Below, in pieces: positions 1-8,965 of a stretch of DNA of 64,000 bases. Origin of the DNA: Aurantimicrobium sp. INA4 (lineage in GTDB: Bacteria > Actinomycetota > Actinomycetes > Actinomycetales > Microbacteriaceae); the NCBI RefSeq assembly GCF_027924525.1, contig NZ_AP027040.1, forward strand, positions 744,001 to 808,000. Reading direction: 5' to 3'. The translations under genes and the position numbers were made by a program. The notes beneath the pieces are model-generated. The model worked only from the letters and a program-made list of their open reading frames with translations. It had not been told where the DNA came from and searched no databases. The first letter of the stretch is position 1; every line of letters begins with the position of its first letter.

Positions 1-83
1 GTGCTTGGCTTGCATCTGATGATGCTGGCTATATCTCGGGTGCTGTAATTCCTGTGGATGGTGGATTGGGTATGGGGCACTAA
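1..83 (+). CDS. fabG: 3-oxoacyl-ACP reductase FabG (MabA-type), C-terminal fragment
   Basis: The window opens inside a + strand reading frame whose last 26 codons (from base 3) read AWLASDDAGYISG, then [13 protein letters not shown] and a TAA stop. This is the C-terminal signature of actinobacterial FabG/MabA short-chain reductases, which end in VDGG-x-GMGH and reduce 3-oxoacyl-ACP in fatty acid synthesis. Only the tail is present, so the catalytic Ser-Tyr-Lys residues and the start lie outside the window. The stop codon (81-83) overlaps the stop codon of the convergent serB (80-82). The family assignment rests on this short tail, but the ending is distinctive. Confidence 0.85.
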   Translation, partial: AWLASDDAGYISGAVIPVDGGLGMGH

Positions 84-748
84 AGCCCAATAATTCCCAA
101 AACTTTGCTGAGGTCTCGTTCGTTCAAAGACACATCAGCGCGTTCTTGAACAATAGGCTTTGCACAGAAAGCAATACCCATACCGGCTGCTTCCATCATT
201 TTCAGATCGTTTGCACCATCCCCGATAGCTACGGTGTGCGATAGGGGAGTTGAGGTTTCTTCAGCCCACTGGCGCAGCGCATCCGCTTTAGCATCTGCGT
301 CAATGATGGGGCCTAAGACGTTCCCAGTCAGCACCCCATCAATAACTTCTAGACGATTTGCTTTCCATTGATCTAAGCCAAGTTGCTGTGCAAGAGGATC
401 GAGGAGTTCGTGAAATCCTCCACTGACCACTCCAACAGTGCCACCGAGTTCATGTATTCGATTAATGAGTTTTTCTGCACCTGCGGTGACTGTAATTCGT
501 GATCGAACAGTATCAAAGACCGAGGAGGGTAACCCTGCAAGTGTGGCAACTCTTTCTCGCAAACTCTCCGCAAAATCGAGTTCACCACGCATTGCACGTT
601 CCGTCACAGCAGCGACGAGCTCTAGTGAACCTGCTTCCTCGGCTAACAGTTCAATAGCTTCGTTTTCAATCAACGTAGAGTCAACGTCGAGAACTACGAG
701 GTACCGAGAAGAATCCGTAGCGGCAAAATCGTTACGGTCTTCGTTCAT
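80..748 (-). CDS. serB: Phosphoserine phosphatase SerB
   Basis: A 222-residue HAD-superfamily phosphatase catalysing the last step of serine synthesis, hydrolysis of O-phosphoserine. The nucleophile motif DVDST (about residues 21-25) is the SerB form of DxDxT. Motif II is VVSGG near residue 108, and motif III/IV is [10 protein letters not shown] near 173-182. The length is that of single-domain SerB; no N-terminal ACT domains are present, unlike mycobacterial SerB2. The ATG overlaps the glgC stop as ATGA (4 bp), so it is probably translationally coupled to glgC. Its end overlaps the convergent fabG stop. Confidence 0.93.
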   Translation of the reverse strand: MNEDRNDFAATDSSRYLVVLDVDSTLIENEAIELLAEEAGSLELVAAVTERAMRGELDFAESLRERVATLAGLPSSVFDTVRSRITVTAGAEKLINRIHELGGTVGVVSGGFHELLDPLAQQLGLDQWKANRLEVIDGVLTGNVLGPIIDADAKADALRQWAEETSTPLSHTVAIGDGANDLKMMEAAGMGIAFCAKPIVQERADVSLNERDLSKVLGIIGL

Positions 749-1983
749 GGTGTTACTCGTACTCCCTTGCCCACGACGGTGATTCCAGATTCAGTGACCG
801 TGAACCCACGTGCTTTATCGCGTTCGTGATTAACACCGATTTTTGCACCGGGTTCAACAACGACTTCCTTATCAAGAATAGCTCGGCGAATTTCTACGTC
901 TTGACCAATGTTGACATGGTCAAAAACGATGGAATCATGGATGCTCGCACCAGAATCAACCTGACACCATGGGCCAAGAACACTGCGTTCAATGTGTGCG
1001 CCAGATAACAAAGACCCCAGAGAGACAACTGAATCAATAGTTGCTCCGACGCGTCCTCGTGCATCACGAACAAACTTCGCTGGGGGAGAGTTGACCTGCA
1101 TAGAGTAAATCGGCCACTCAGTGTTGTACAGGTTGAAGACGGGCAAGGTCGAGATGAGGTCCATGTGTGCGTCAAAAAAGCTTTCGATGCTTCCCACATC
1201 ACGCCAGTAATACTTATCTCTATCAGTTGATCCAGGCACGTCGTTTCGCTGGAAGTCATAGACTCCTGCCTGATTCTCGCCGACGAAATAGGGGATGATG
1301 TCACCGCCCATATCGTGGTTTGAATCCGTTAGTTCGCCATCTCGTTCAACTGCTTCAATGAGGGCATCTGCGTCAAACACGTAATTACCCATGGAAACAA
1401 GAACTTCACTTGGATTATCTGGCAATCCAACCGCATCTGTTGGCTTTTCACGGAATCGTGAAATTTTTGTCACGTCCTTGTCGTCGACTTCGATGACACC
1501 AAACTGATCAGCAAGACGAATGGGTTGGCGAATTGCGGCGACAGTGGCTTTGCGGCCAGATTCAATATGAGCTTGAATCATTTGATCAAAATCCATGCGG
1601 TAGACGTGATCGGCGCCAACAACAACGACAATGTCAGGTTTTTCGTCACGAATGAGGTTCAAACTTTGCAAGATGGCGTCTGCGCTTCCAGAGAACCATC
1701 TTTTTCCCAATCGTTGCTGCGCTGGAACAGAGGCGACGTAGGAGCCAAGAAGACCAGACATTCTCCATGTTTGGGAGACGTGACGGTCCAAAGAATGAGA
1801 TTTGTACTGGGTCAGGACCACTATTTGGCGAAGACCAGAATTAATGAGATTCGAAATCGCAAAATCAACGAGACGGTATTGCCCGCCGAAAGGGACTGCG
1901 GGCTTTGCCCGGTCCTCAGTGAGGGGCATCAGTCTTTTGCCCTCGCCGCCAGCGAGGACAATTCCAAAAACTTTCTTGGCCAT
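745..1983 (-). CDS. glgC: Glucose-1-phosphate adenylyltransferase GlgC
   Basis: A 412-residue ADP-glucose pyrophosphorylase that makes ADP-glucose from glucose-1-phosphate and ATP for glycogen or maltose-1-phosphate synthesis. The N-terminal nucleotide-binding signature is [13 protein letters not shown] (residues 10-22), followed by KPAVPFGG and YRLVDF. The substrate-binding FREKP motif is near 179-183, and the C-terminal third is a left-handed beta-helix. Length is typical. It is divergent from glgA, separated by 95 bp. A TACTGT hexamer ends 6 bases before the ATG, so the mRNA is probably leaderless. serB follows with a 4-bp overlap. Confidence 0.96.
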   Translation of the reverse strand: MAKKVFGIVLAGGEGKRLMPLTEDRAKPAVPFGGQYRLVDFAISNLINSGLRQIVVLTQYKSHSLDRHVSQTWRMSGLLGSYVASVPAQQRLGKRWFSGSADAILQSLNLIRDEKPDIVVVVGADHVYRMDFDQMIQAHIESGRKATVAAIRQPIRLADQFGVIEVDDKDVTKISRFREKPTDAVGLPDNPSEVLVSMGNYVFDADALIEAVERDGELTDSNHDMGGDIIPYFVGENQAGVYDFQRNDVPGSTDRDKYYWRDVGSIESFFDAHMDLISTLPVFNLYNTEWPIYSMQVNSPPAKFVRDARGRVGATIDSVVSLGSLLSGAHIERSVLGPWCQVDSGASIHDSIVFDHVNIGQDVEIRRAILDKEVVVEPGAKIGVNHERDKARGFTVTESGITVVGKGVRVTP

Positions 1984-1989
1984 TTCTCA

Positions 1990-1995
1990 ACAGTA
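1990..1995 (-). promoter_or_regulatory. Candidate -10 box of glgC (leaderless)
   Basis: On the minus strand TACTGT is followed by 6 bases (tgagaa) and then the glgC ATG. This TANNNT-N6/7-start arrangement recurs at many genes here and predicts transcription starting at the start codon. Confidence 0.6.
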
Positions 1996-2065
1996 GGGCA
2001 CCAAGGTAACGGTTTAGCAACATAAATATTTCTACGTTACGTTCGATAACTATTTGAAGGTGAGA

Positions 2066-2071
2066 TAACGT
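2066..2071 (+). promoter_or_regulatory. Candidate -10 box of glgA (leaderless)
   Basis: TAACGT followed by 7 bases (ctttgtc) and the glgA ATG. A purine-rich AAGGTGAG lies further upstream (2056-2063), overlapping the approach to the hexamer. It is less convincing as a ribosome binding site because it would precede the predicted transcription start. Confidence 0.55.
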
Positions 2072-2078
2072 CTTTGTC

Positions 2079-3263
2079 ATGCGCGTTGATTTACTCACCA
2101 AGGAATATCCGCCCGAGATTTATGGCGGTGCTGGAGTTCACGTTGCTGAATTGGTGAAGGCATTGCGTGCCACTGATGAGATTCACGTTCGCTGCTTTGG
2201 CGGAGTTCGTGATGAACGTGATGTTACAAACTACCTGGTTCCTCAAGAACTACATTCAGCAAATGCCGCGTTGCAGACCATTGGTGTGAATCTCCTGATG
2301 GCAAACGACACAGTTGGGGCTGACATCGTTCATTCGCACACCTGGTATGCCAATGAAGCTGGACGGCTTTCTCAACAGTTGCATGGAATTCCTCACGTCA
2401 TTACAGCTCACAGTCTGGAGCCTTTGAGGCCGTGGAAAGCAGAACAGCTCGGCGGCGGATACAAAGTTTCCAGCTCCATAGAGCTCAACGCATTTGAGAG
2501 TGCAGATGCAGTAATTGCTGTTTCCGCCGGCATGCGTTCGGATATTCTGCGAAGTTACCCCGATATCGATCCCAGCAAAGTGCACGTCATTCACAACGGA
2601 ATTGATGTTCAGGCTTGGGCTCCAACATCTAATCCTGAACTTTTGGAGCGGTGGGGGATAGATTCGTCACGCCCTTCCATTGTTTTTGTCGGCAGAATTA
2701 CACGGCAAAAGGGTTTGCCATATTTACTCAAGGCAGCTCAAGCCCTACCTGAGGATGTTCAACTGATTTTGTGTGCTGGTGCTCCAGACACTGAGGAAAT
2801 CAAGCAAGAAGTAGAACTCAGGGTTTCTCAACTGCAGAAGAAACGTTCTGGAGTTATCTGGATTCCTGATCATCTGCCGCGACACGAGCTTGCAGCCATT
2901 TTGACCTCTGCTACTGCTTTCGTATGTCCCTCCATTTATGAACCTCTTGGAATAGTCAATTTAGAAGCGATGGCCTGTGGAATACCGGTGGTGGGAACAG
3001 CCACTGGAGGAATTCCGGAAGTTATTGAAGACGGAGAAACGGGTTGGTTAGTCCCTATTGAACAACTTCAAGATGGCACTGGGACGCCTCTAAAGCCTGA
3101 ACAATATGTCGCTGATTTAGCTCAGGCAATGATTAATGCAGTCTCGGATATAGAACGGGCTCGTCGTATGGGTGTTGCTGCTCGCGAACGAGCACGCACG
3201 CACTTCGACTGGGCGGCAATAGCGGTGCAAACACGGTCAATTTACAACCTAGTTCGCGCATAA
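2079..3263 (+). CDS. glgA: Glycogen synthase / alpha-maltose-1-phosphate synthase, GT4 family
   Basis: A 394-residue GT-B glycosyltransferase of family GT4. The N-terminus has LLTKEYPPEIYGGAGVHV (residues 4-21), the signature of actinobacterial GlgA. The C-terminal half carries FVGRITRQKGLPYLL (near 203-217) and the nucleotide-sugar loop PSIYEPLGIVNLEAMACG with the E-x7-E pair. In mycobacteria this family (Rv1212c, GlgM) mainly uses ADP-glucose and glucose-1-phosphate to make maltose-1-phosphate for the GlgE pathway. Sequence alone cannot say whether this protein does that or classical chain elongation. Divergent pairing with glgC supports ADP-glucose as donor. Confidence 0.93.
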   Translation: MRVDLLTKEYPPEIYGGAGVHVAELVKALRATDEIHVRCFGGVRDERDVTNYLVPQELHSANAALQTIGVNLLMANDTVGADIVHSHTWYANEAGRLSQQLHGIPHVITAHSLEPLRPWKAEQLGGGYKVSSSIELNAFESADAVIAVSAGMRSDILRSYPDIDPSKVHVIHNGIDVQAWAPTSNPELLERWGIDSSRPSIVFVGRITRQKGLPYLLKAAQALPEDVQLILCAGAPDTEEIKQEVELRVSQLQKKRSGVIWIPDHLPRHELAAILTSATAFVCPSIYEPLGIVNLEAMACGIPVVGTATGGIPEVIEDGETGWLVPIEQLQDGTGTPLKPEQYVADLAQAMINAVSDIERARRMGVAARERARTHFDWAAIAVQTRSIYNLVRA

Positions 3264-3271
3264 CTAGTCGT

Positions 3272-3277
3272 TAGCAT
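3272..3277 (+). promoter_or_regulatory. Candidate -10 box of ABC ATPase gene (leaderless)
   Basis: TAGCAT, then 6 bases (tgaaac), then ATG. It lies in the 20-bp gap after glgA, implying the ATPase gene has its own promoter. Confidence 0.55.
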
Positions 3278-3283
3278 TGAAAC

Positions 3284-4069
3284 ATGGTCCAGGTTTTGAA
3301 GTTTTCTCACGCGTCTCTTGTTCGCGACGGGCATTCCGTTGTTTCTGACCTTAATTGGGATGTGACAAGTGACCAACGCTGGATCATCCTTGGTGCTAAC
3401 GGTGCTGGGAAAACGTCTCTGTTAGATATGGCTGCTGGATGGGACATCCCAACAAGCGGGCAAGTGACTGTTCTCGACGAAGATCTTGCCACGGCAGACC
3501 CTGAATGGTTGCGTCCTCGAGTGGGCTATGCCTCCTCGAGCATGGCCAAGCGAATTCCTCCAACAGAAACAGTTTCGGACGCTGTTATTACCGCGGCGTA
3601 TGCCGCGGCAGAACGTCGTGGTGAACAGTTTGAAGACATTGATATAAGGCGTGCCCGACGCGTTCTAGCAGAGTGGCGTCTTGAAGGTTTCAGCGATCGC
3701 ACACTTATTTCACTTTCAGAAGGTGAAGCGAAGCGTATGCAAATTGCGCGCTCGATTATGACCGACCCAGAATTACTTTTACTCGATGAGCCAACAGCTG
3801 GACTTGATATGGGCTCTCGTGAAGAAATTTTGCAGATGTTGGGGTACTTTGCCGGCAATCCTTCAGCACCCGCAATCGTCATGGTCACCCACCATGTTGA
3901 AGAGATTCCACGTGGGTTCACCCATGTTCTTCTGATGAAGGATGGAACCGCTGCTTACGCAGGTCCTATTGAATCCACACTGACGGAAGCGAACCTTTCA
4001 GACGTATTCGGAGTAAAAATTTCTCTATTCACCAATGATGGACGCTACTCGGCGCAAGCAACCCTCTAG
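3284..4069 (+). CDS. ABC transporter-type ATP-binding protein, no permease nearby
   Basis: A 261-residue single ABC nucleotide-binding domain. Walker A is GANGAGKT (about residues 38-45). The signature motif is LSEGEAKR (near 146), which departs from LSGGQ by a Glu at the third position. Walker B with D-loop is [12 protein letters not shown] (near 164-175), and the H-loop is MVTHH. No membrane segment or permease gene adjoins it, so it may work with a distant permease or be a soluble ABC ATPase like the YlmA/ModF-type proteins. Substrate unknown. It starts 20 bp after glgA, with its own predicted promoter. Confidence 0.85.
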   Translation: MVQVLKFSHASLVRDGHSVVSDLNWDVTSDQRWIILGANGAGKTSLLDMAAGWDIPTSGQVTVLDEDLATADPEWLRPRVGYASSSMAKRIPPTETVSDAVITAAYAAAERRGEQFEDIDIRRARRVLAEWRLEGFSDRTLISLSEGEAKRMQIARSIMTDPELLLLDEPTAGLDMGSREEILQMLGYFAGNPSAPAIVMVTHHVEEIPRGFTHVLLMKDGTAAYAGPIESTLTEANLSDVFGVKISLFTNDGRYSAQATL

Positions 4070-4164
4070 TTTCTGATAACATAATGAGTCGGCCCGCTGA
4101 AAAGCGCAGGCACAATGCTTCTTGTTCGTCGTCTGATGAACAACGTCAATTAAAGGAAATATCG

Positions 4165-4416
4165 ATGAAGTCTGACATCCACCCCGAGTACGCACCAGTC
4201 GTCTTCCACGACCTGGCTTCGGGCGAGTCGTTCCTGACACGTTCAACCGCTACCAGCTCAAAGACTGTTAAGTGGACCGATGGCAACGAATACCCCGTCA
4301 TCGACGTTGAAATCTCCAGCGCATCACACCCCTTCTACACTGGTAAGCAGCGCATCATGGACTCCGCAGGACGTGTGGAGAAGTTCAATAAGCGTTTTGC
4401 TGGTTTCGGTCAGTAA
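4165..4416 (+). CDS. rpmE2: Ribosomal protein bL31 type B (zinc-independent)
   Basis: An 83-residue large-subunit ribosomal protein L31 of type B, starting [16 protein letters not shown]. It lacks all cysteines, so it cannot bind zinc as the CxxC type A form does. The ATG at 4165 is chosen over an upstream in-frame ATG (4084) because it has AAAGGA 7 bases upstream and matches the family N-terminus. Members of this paralogue family are often Zur-controlled in other bacteria, but I see no clear Zur palindrome in 4070-4164. A strong bidirectional terminator follows. Confidence 0.95.
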   Translation: MKSDIHPEYAPVVFHDLASGESFLTRSTATSSKTVKWTDGNEYPVIDVEISSASHPFYTGKQRIMDSAGRVEKFNKRFAGFGQ

Positions 4417-4434
4417 TTCTCAAGTCTCACCAAA

Positions 4435-4462
4435 AAAAGCCCGGTCATGCGACCGGGCTTTT
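4435..4462. terminator. Bidirectional terminator between rpmE2 and the exonuclease gene
   Basis: A perfect 12-bp stem (aaaagcccggtc / gaccgggctttt) with a 4-base loop and T-runs on both strands. It serves rpmE2 (+) and the convergent exonuclease gene (-). Confidence 0.9.
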
Positions 4463-4474
4463 TGTGTTTGCAAG

Positions 4475-5185
4475 CTATCTGACAGGCCAAAGTCCATCTC
4501 CAGGGTAAACAGGTAGATTCTGACTCCGACGCCAGTTTGCGTAACTTTCAGCTTGTTCCTTGGCCCAGGTGACTTGGAGGTCATGTAGCTCTTCAGCGGG
4601 AAAAGCCAGGTCCGCAGCATACTTTTTCCCAATAGCTTGGGCAACGCGTCCTGCTGCAATCGCATCTGCCGCAGCATCATGGGCATCAGTGAGTGCAACA
4701 CCATAATGAGCAGCGGCAGCTTCCAACGTTCTTTTACCCTTGCGGTATTTATCGACCTGCTTGTCAATAATGAGGGGATCGATTACTGGTCGGGGGAGTT
4801 CAAGTGGATCAAACCCATATCTTTTTGCTTCCCGGTCAAGAATTGTGAAGTCATAAGAAGCGTTATATGCAACGACGCCAATTCCCTGATCCATAAAGCT
4901 TGAAATGATCGTCAATAACTCATAAATGCTGTCGGGAGCTGGTGCGCCTTCTGAACGCATGCGTTCTGTCGTGATGCCATGCACAGCCGTTGCTTGCTCA
5001 GGAATTTCAATTCCGCAATCGATGAGCCAGTTATGCTCGTCTTCCACCTCGCCATAGGGGTTAAGGATGCTGACGTTCGCTGAGACAATACGTGTCGTCT
5101 CAGGGGCAATTCCCGTCGTTTCGGTGTCAAAAACAGCAATTACGTTAGCCCATTCGGGCAATCCAGTGTTGGTCACGTCATTCAC
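4475..5185 (-). CDS. DEDDh 3'-5' exonuclease, DNA polymerase III epsilon-like
   Basis: A 236-residue RNase T/DnaQ-fold exonuclease. Exo I is VFDTETTG (catalytic Asp and Glu, near residues 22-29). Exo II is NASYDFTILDRE with its Asp, and Exo III is the HDAAADA stretch with His and Asp. I start it at the GTG at 5185, which has GGAGAA 6 bases upstream, rather than the in-frame TTG at 5206. Proteins of this kind in actinobacteria are annotated as epsilon-subunit homologues, but the main proofreading activity may sit in the DnaE PHP domain, so the role (proofreading, repair or RNA trimming) is open. Confidence 0.88.
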   Translation of the reverse strand: MNDVTNTGLPEWANVIAVFDTETTGIAPETTRIVSANVSILNPYGEVEDEHNWLIDCGIEIPEQATAVHGITTERMRSEGAPAPDSIYELLTIISSFMDQGIGVVAYNASYDFTILDREAKRYGFDPLELPRPVIDPLIIDKQVDKYRKGKRTLEAAAAHYGVALTDAHDAAADAIAAGRVAQAIGKKYAADLAFPAEELHDLQVTWAKEQAESYANWRRSQNLPVYPGDGLWPVR

Positions 5186-5231
5186 TTTAGGTTCTCCGAC
5201 GGACAAGCAGGCTTTAGCGGCTCGGTGCGCC

Positions 5232-5237
5232 TACACT
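5232..5237 (+). promoter_or_regulatory. Candidate -10 box of hydrolase gene (leaderless)
   Basis: TACACT, 7 bases, then ATG at 5245. It sits in the short divergent region shared with the exonuclease gene. Confidence 0.55.
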
Positions 5238-5244
5238 TGAGGCA

Positions 5245-6141
5245 ATGCCTGCTGTATCTCCTTATGCTTCCAAGCTTGAACAAATTCCAACCGTTCATGC
5301 TTCAGTCGACGTCTCTGGCCTCAGAACCGATTATTGGGAATATGGTGACTCATCATCTCCACTTCAATTGGTTTTAATTCATGGATTTCGTGGAGATCAT
5401 CACGGCTTAGAACCCATCGTTGCCGAATTAGGGCCTGGTGTTCATGCCGTCGTACCTGATTTACCTGGTTTTGGTCTTTCAGAAGCGCTACCTTCACCAG
5501 CAAATATTGTCTCATTCAGCAGATGGCTCATTCAGTTTCTTGACGTAATCGGTGCCGACAAGGATGTCATTGTTTTGGGCCATTCTTTTGGCTCAATTGT
5601 TGTTGGTGCTGCCGCTGCTCAGGGCCTAACACAGCGCAGAATAATAATGATCAATCCCATAGCGGCGAATGCACTCAAAGGTCCCCGCGGCATCTTGACT
5701 CGTCTTGCAGTGCTCTACTACAAAGCAGCGGCTGCGCTGCCAGCACGTGCTGGTTATGCATTGCTGAAAAACAAAATGATTGTTCGCATTATGAGTGAAA
5801 CCATGGCCAAGACTGAAGACAAAAACTTACGTGAGTGGATTCACGAACAGCACGATCAATATTTCAGCCTGTTTGACTCCCGGGACTCAGTTTTGGAAGC
5901 ATTCGAAACTTCCGTTTCTAATGACGTCAGCATGTTTGCTCCCAATATTCATCAGGAATTGCTCATGCTTGTTGCTGATAAAGACGACATCACTGCACTG
6001 CCAGAACAGAAACTTCTCGCGTCACGAATTCCAGGAGCGCAGATTGAAGTAGTCGAAGGTGTTGGACACCTTGTTCATTATGAGGCTCCAGATTTCGCAG
6101 CCAAGCACATTCAGGCTTTCCTAGATGAGGCTAAAAAATAA
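5245..6141 (+). CDS. Alpha/beta-fold hydrolase
   Basis: A 298-residue alpha/beta hydrolase. The oxyanion region is LIHGFRGDHHG (near residues 44-54), the nucleophile elbow is GHSFGS (Ser near 115), and the catalytic His lies in GVGHLVHYE near the C-terminus. A catalytic Asp is likely in the LVADKDD stretch. There is no signal peptide, so it is probably cytoplasmic. Substrate cannot be read from the sequence. It shares a TAATG stop/start with the downstream glycosyltransferase gene, so the two are co-transcribed and may act on the same glycolipid or envelope compound. That last point is inference. Confidence 0.85.
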   Translation: MPAVSPYASKLEQIPTVHASVDVSGLRTDYWEYGDSSSPLQLVLIHGFRGDHHGLEPIVAELGPGVHAVVPDLPGFGLSEALPSPANIVSFSRWLIQFLDVIGADKDVIVLGHSFGSIVVGAAAAQGLTQRRIIMINPIAANALKGPRGILTRLAVLYYKAAAALPARAGYALLKNKMIVRIMSETMAKTEDKNLREWIHEQHDQYFSLFDSRDSVLEAFETSVSNDVSMFAPNIHQELLMLVADKDDITALPEQKLLASRIPGAQIEVVEGVGHLVHYEAPDFAAKHIQAFLDEAKK

Positions 6142-7226
6142 TGCGCATTGCTTTTGACTGTCGTTATGTGCGCATCGATCATCATGATGGGATTTCGCGC
6201 TTTAGTGCTCGACTTGTTGAACACCTCATTCCATTGGTTAGACGTAACGGTGATGAGCTCATCATGCTCATCAGTGATCCTCAACAGCTTGCTATGTTGC
6301 CAGAACTTCCATTTCACCTGGTTAGTTCTCCTACGAGTATCAAAGAACGCGGTATCGCAAAGCAGATCAACTCAATCTCTCCGGATATTGTGTTCAGTCC
6401 CATGCAGACAATTGGTTCCCGGGGACGCAAGTATCGACTAGTTTTGACCGTGCACGACTTGATCTACTACGCACACCCCACCCCGCCACGAAATTTGTCG
6501 TGGCCCATTCGCTTATTGTGGCGGCTCTATCACACAGCCTGGTGGCCTCAACGTTTTCTACTTTCACACAGCGATGCAGTTGTGGCCGTTTCAGAGACAA
6601 CCAAACAACTCATTCACGAGAACAAACTTACTTCCAAGCCTGTATACGTTGTCCACAATGCTGCAGACAGCATTTCTGAAGAGATTGACGTAGCGGTTGC
6701 CAGCGAAAGATCACAATCCCTTGTGTACATGGGCTCCTTCATGCCATATAAAAATGTTGAAACGCTCGTCAGGGCAACAGCTCTACTTCCAGATTTCACC
6801 CTTCATTTGTTGAGCAAAATCTCTGATGCTGATCGCACGCGACTGCAAGAAATTGCTCCAAATGCTCAAATCCATTTCCACAATGGAATTTCTGATGAGG
6901 ATTACTTTGATTTGCTCTCCCACGCCACAGCGCTAGTTTCAGCTTCTAAAGACGAGGGTTTTGGTATTCCTCTTGTGGAAGCAATGAGCCTAGGCACTCC
7001 TGTGGTTATTTCAGACATTGGCATTTTTCATGAAATTGGTGGAAACGCTGCCCTTTTTGCTGATCCTGAGAACCCTGAATCTTTTGCGAACGCAGTTCAT
7101 TCGCTCATAAACCACGAAACCTGGAACACTGCATCTGAAGCAGCTCGCCGACAAGCAAGCAAATTCAGCTGGGAAAGTTCTGCTGAAGAACTATTCGATG
7201 TCCTCGTAAAGGTAGCCCGAACCTAA
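6141..7226 (+). CDS. Glycosyltransferase family 4 (GT-B fold)
   Basis: A 361-residue glycosyltransferase with a GT-B organisation. The N-terminal domain starts MRIAFDCRYVR; the C-terminal domain has YMGSFMPYKNVETLVRA (near 195-211) and the donor-binding loop SKDEGFGIPLVEAMSLGTPV with E-x7-E. No membrane segments. Members of this group transfer hexoses or mannoses onto envelope glycans, but donor and acceptor are unknown here. It is translationally coupled to the upstream hydrolase (TAATG). Its last 36 bp overlap the 3' end of the convergent sirtuin gene, an unusually long antisense overlap for two conserved genes. Confidence 0.88.
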   Translation: MRIAFDCRYVRIDHHDGISRFSARLVEHLIPLVRRNGDELIMLISDPQQLAMLPELPFHLVSSPTSIKERGIAKQINSISPDIVFSPMQTIGSRGRKYRLVLTVHDLIYYAHPTPPRNLSWPIRLLWRLYHTAWWPQRFLLSHSDAVVAVSETTKQLIHENKLTSKPVYVVHNAADSISEEIDVAVASERSQSLVYMGSFMPYKNVETLVRATALLPDFTLHLLSKISDADRTRLQEIAPNAQIHFHNGISDEDYFDLLSHATALVSASKDEGFGIPLVEAMSLGTPVVISDIGIFHEIGGNAALFADPENPESFANAVHSLINHETWNTASEAARRQASKFSWESSAEELFDVLVKVART

Positions 7227-8057
7227 TTCATGAGCAAGAGCCGTCAAGATTGGGCTCGTACCACCGTCAAGTTTTATTGCAGCCTTACGATCGCCCTTTG
7301 TCACACCTTTATTGATGATGGCTATCGGCATTTTCTCGCGCCTAGCTTGATCTACTAATCGCACAGCAGAATTCACTGCTAAAGAAGATCCAGCCACAAT
7401 GAGTGCATCTGCGCGTTTGACAAGGCTTTGAGCAGCAGCAAAGATTTTTGCTGGGACGAATTCCCCAAAAAAGACAACATCAGGCTTCAAAATTCCGCCG
7501 CAGACCGTACAAGCTGGAATCTTTACCTCGCCGAAATTAGATACATCGACATCACCATCAGGCGCAAGGACAATATTGCTTAGGTCTTCAAGCCACGGAT
7601 TTTCATCACTCAGTTGTTGTTCAATGCTGACACGATCAAACTGTTGGCTACATTCCAAACAAATCACTCGATCAAGTGAGCCGTGCAAATCTACTACGTG
7701 AGAATTTCCAGCACGGCGATGCAATCCATCTACGTTTTGGCTGATAACACCCTCGATGATTCCACCTTGTTCCATGGCGGCGATTGCGAGGTGTCCCTGG
7801 TTAGGTTCAGCTTGTGAGAAGCTTTTCCATCCGACGTGTGCGCCTGCCCAATAACGTTTTCTGGCAAGTTCGCTGTTGAGAAAGTCAGAAATGTTCATGG
7901 GGGTGCGTTTAGAGGCACCTTTACCGCGATAGTCGGGAATACCGGAATCGGTAGAGACTCCCGCGCCTGTCAGTACGGCAACGCGTCGACCTGCAACTAA
8001 TTGCACTAAAGAATCCAACCCATCAATGTGGGTGGTTTCTTGGACAATTGCGGCCAT
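7191..8057 (-). CDS. Sir2-family NAD-dependent protein deacylase
   Basis: A 288-residue sirtuin that removes acyl groups from lysines using NAD+. It has the NAD-binding motif GAGVSTDSGIPDYRG (residues 31-45), SQNVDGLH (the usual TQNxD with Ser for Thr), the catalytic His in DLHGS, and a zinc site of two Cys pairs (CLEC and CTVC). GIPDYRG is the form seen in class II (SIRT4-like) sirtuins, so deacylation of other acyl groups is possible. The 3' end overlaps the glycosyltransferase gene by 36 bp. A TAGGCT hexamer ends 7 bases before the ATG. Confidence 0.93.
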   Translation of the reverse strand: MAAIVQETTHIDGLDSLVQLVAGRRVAVLTGAGVSTDSGIPDYRGKGASKRTPMNISDFLNSELARKRYWAGAHVGWKSFSQAEPNQGHLAIAAMEQGGIIEGVISQNVDGLHRRAGNSHVVDLHGSLDRVICLECSQQFDRVSIEQQLSDENPWLEDLSNIVLAPDGDVDVSNFGEVKIPACTVCGGILKPDVVFFGEFVPAKIFAAAQSLVKRADALIVAGSSLAVNSAVRLVDQARREKMPIAIINKGVTKGDRKAAIKLDGGTSPILTALAHELGSGYLYEDIE

Positions 8058-8064
8058 GGCCGCA

Positions 8065-8070
8065 AGCCTA
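8065..8070 (-). promoter_or_regulatory. Candidate -10 box of sirtuin gene (leaderless)
   Basis: Minus strand TAGGCT, 7 bases, then the ATG at 8057. Confidence 0.6.
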
Positions 8071-8118
8071 AGTCATCTTCGTTTCGTTCATGTTTCAGAA
8101 AACTGGCAAACTGAGGCT

Positions 8119-8922
8119 ATGTCCACGGTTCTGAGACTTTCTGATCTATCTGATCCCAGGCTTGTAGATTTCACTCAACTAACAGACGTTGCTTTACGAA
8201 AGGTTCTCGAACCTGAAGGTGGTCTGTATTTAGCTGAATCCATCAAAGTCATTCAACGCTCACTTTCTGCAGGCCACGTCCCTCGTGCTGTTTTGATTCA
8301 AGAAAAGTGGCTCAATGACGTAGAGCCACTAGTTGCCCAATATGACTGTCCGATCTTTGTTGCACCGCCTGAACTTATTGCAGAGTTGACGGGTTACGAC
8401 ATGCACAGGGGAGCAATGGCTTCGATGAATCGTCCCCGATTACCTGAGCTGAGTGAACTTCTCTCTGGCGCAAAACGTGTTGTTGTTTTGGAGGATATCG
8501 TCGACCACACAAATGTAGGGGCGATATTCAGGGCTGTAGCTGGTCTTGGAGCAGATGCCGTGCTCATATCTCCTCGCTGCGCTGACCCGCTCTATCGTCG
8601 ATCTGTTCGCGTCTCGATGGGCACAGTGCTCCAAGTTCCTTGGACGAGACTGCCTGAGTGGATTCACGCGCGAGAGATTCTCCACAAATTTGGTTTTCAT
8701 ATATCAGCGCTTGCTCTTTCCAACCAGGCCATGTCACTTAAGGACTTCGTAACAAATCCGCCAGAAAAAATAGCATTGGTTTTTGGCTCTGAGGGCGATG
8801 GACTTTCGCGAGAAGCGTTAGGTATCTGTGATTCCGTCGTGACCATTCCAATGAAACATGGTGTTGATTCTCTTAACGTCGCCTCAGCAAGTGCTGTCGT
8901 TTTATACGCACTCACCGAGTGA
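8119..8922 (+). CDS. SPOUT-class RNA 2'-O-methyltransferase (TrmH family)
   Basis: A 267-residue tRNA/rRNA methyltransferase of the SpoU/TrmH type, which binds S-adenosylmethionine in a trefoil knot. Motif 1 is DHTNVGAIFRAVAGLGADAV (near 128-147), motif 2 is LVFGSEGDGLS and motif 3 is IPMKHGVDSLNVASASAVV. The N-terminal region has the L30e-like RNA substrate-binding fold. The ATG at 8119 is chosen because the family starts just before DPRLVDFTQLTD. An in-frame extension back to 8026 would overlap the divergent sirtuin gene. Only a short GAGG lies upstream and too close, so the start is less certain than the family. The target nucleotide is unknown. Confidence 0.88.
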   Translation: MSTVLRLSDLSDPRLVDFTQLTDVALRKVLEPEGGLYLAESIKVIQRSLSAGHVPRAVLIQEKWLNDVEPLVAQYDCPIFVAPPELIAELTGYDMHRGAMASMNRPRLPELSELLSGAKRVVVLEDIVDHTNVGAIFRAVAGLGADAVLISPRCADPLYRRSVRVSMGTVLQVPWTRLPEWIHAREILHKFGFHISALALSNQAMSLKDFVTNPPEKIALVFGSEGDGLSREALGICDSVVTIPMKHGVDSLNVASASAVVLYALTE

Positions 8923-8965
8923 ACTCCACACTCATCACTGTCCGATTTCATAGACTAAAAAAACT

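Noticed and set aside
5186..5206. TTG start for the exonuclease at 5206
   Set aside because: The GTG at 5185 has GGAGAA at proper spacing, and the extra seven codons would contain that binding site.
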